From positions 1-15,633 of the forward strand of contig CAZKBP010000068.1 of NCBI GenBank assembly GCA_964551015.1: DNA of 15,633 nt. Reading direction: 5' to 3'. Positions within the stretch are counted from its first letter, which is position 1, and every line of letters starts with the position of its first letter. Below the pieces are notes generated by a model. The model searched no databases. It saw only the letters and a program-made list of their open reading frames with translations, and was not told where the DNA came from. Below are positions 15,577 to 15,633 of this stretch, piece by piece. The translations under genes and the position numbers were made by a program. Source of the DNA: CAZKBP01 sp964551015 (GTDB taxonomy: Bacteria > Bacteroidota > Bacteroidia > Cytophagales > Microscillaceae).

Positions 15577-15633
15577 TTAGGCTCGCTTGCGAGCTAGATG
15601 TTGAAGAGCCTCAGCTTGAATCTCTTCTTTGGT
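15577..15633 (-). CDS. C-terminal end of an unidentified gene
   Basis: Only the last 18 codons and a TAA (15579-15577) are inside the window. They read as an alanine-, lysine- and arginine-rich helix, TKEEIQAEALQHLARKRA. The open frame to the window edge, together with the terminator just behind the stop, supports a real gene. Nothing can be said of its function. Confidence 0.6.
   Translation of the reverse strand, partial: TKEEIQAEALQHLARKRA

Overview
The window looks like Bacteroidota chromosome, most probably from a Cytophagales- or Saprospiria-like marine or soil lineage. The signs are signal peptides ending in an A-Q junction (LAQ, FAQ, WGQ), a lipoprotein with an acidic stretch after its cysteine, a TssO-like protein, a 7TM-DISM-type sensor kinase, a Bacteroidota-type pre-DUF5683 + DUF5683-like protein, and promoter candidates resembling TTTG / TAnnTTTG. 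The family names come from recognising motifs by eye; no search was run.

Left end (1-1029). A minus-strand gene for an exported YWTD beta-propeller protein runs off the window. Two of its blades are encoded by nearly identical 135-bp tandem units. Behind it lie 448 bases without a gene, unusually rich in inverted repeats, including an arrangement that fits an H-type pseudoknot.

Polymorphic-toxin operon (1030-7838, minus strand). Transcription order is a TssO-like single-pass coiled-coil membrane protein, a TPR-type protein, a PAAR-like/Rhs protein, and a small probable immunity protein. The last three are tightly coupled (ATGA overlap, then a 2-base gap). The Rhs protein ends in a DPIGL motif followed by an AT-rich 112-residue tip that reads as a papain-fold cysteine toxin (Cys1292, His1337, Asp1348). 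This looks like an effector island for a Bacteroidota type VI secretion system (subtype iii), although no sheath, tube, baseplate or ATPase genes are in view.

Signalling and caspase region (7839-15341). A divergent promoter region leads to a plus-strand 7TM-DISM histidine kinase. It converges, with only 5 bases between stop codons, on a minus-strand exported protein of unknown function. Next comes a plus-strand trio: a DUF5683-like membrane protein, a lipoprotein with two fibronectin-III-like repeats, and an exported caspase-fold (C14) protease with a His129/Cys179 dyad. Convergent to it is a minus-strand receiver + HisKA_2-type kinase hybrid that could be a phosphorelay partner of the 7TM kinase. 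The trio, with its predicted signal peptides, suggests an envelope-located caspase system rather than a cytoplasmic suicide enzyme.

Right end (15342-15633). A strong hairpin terminator faces left and closes a minus-strand gene of which only the last 18 codons are inside the window.
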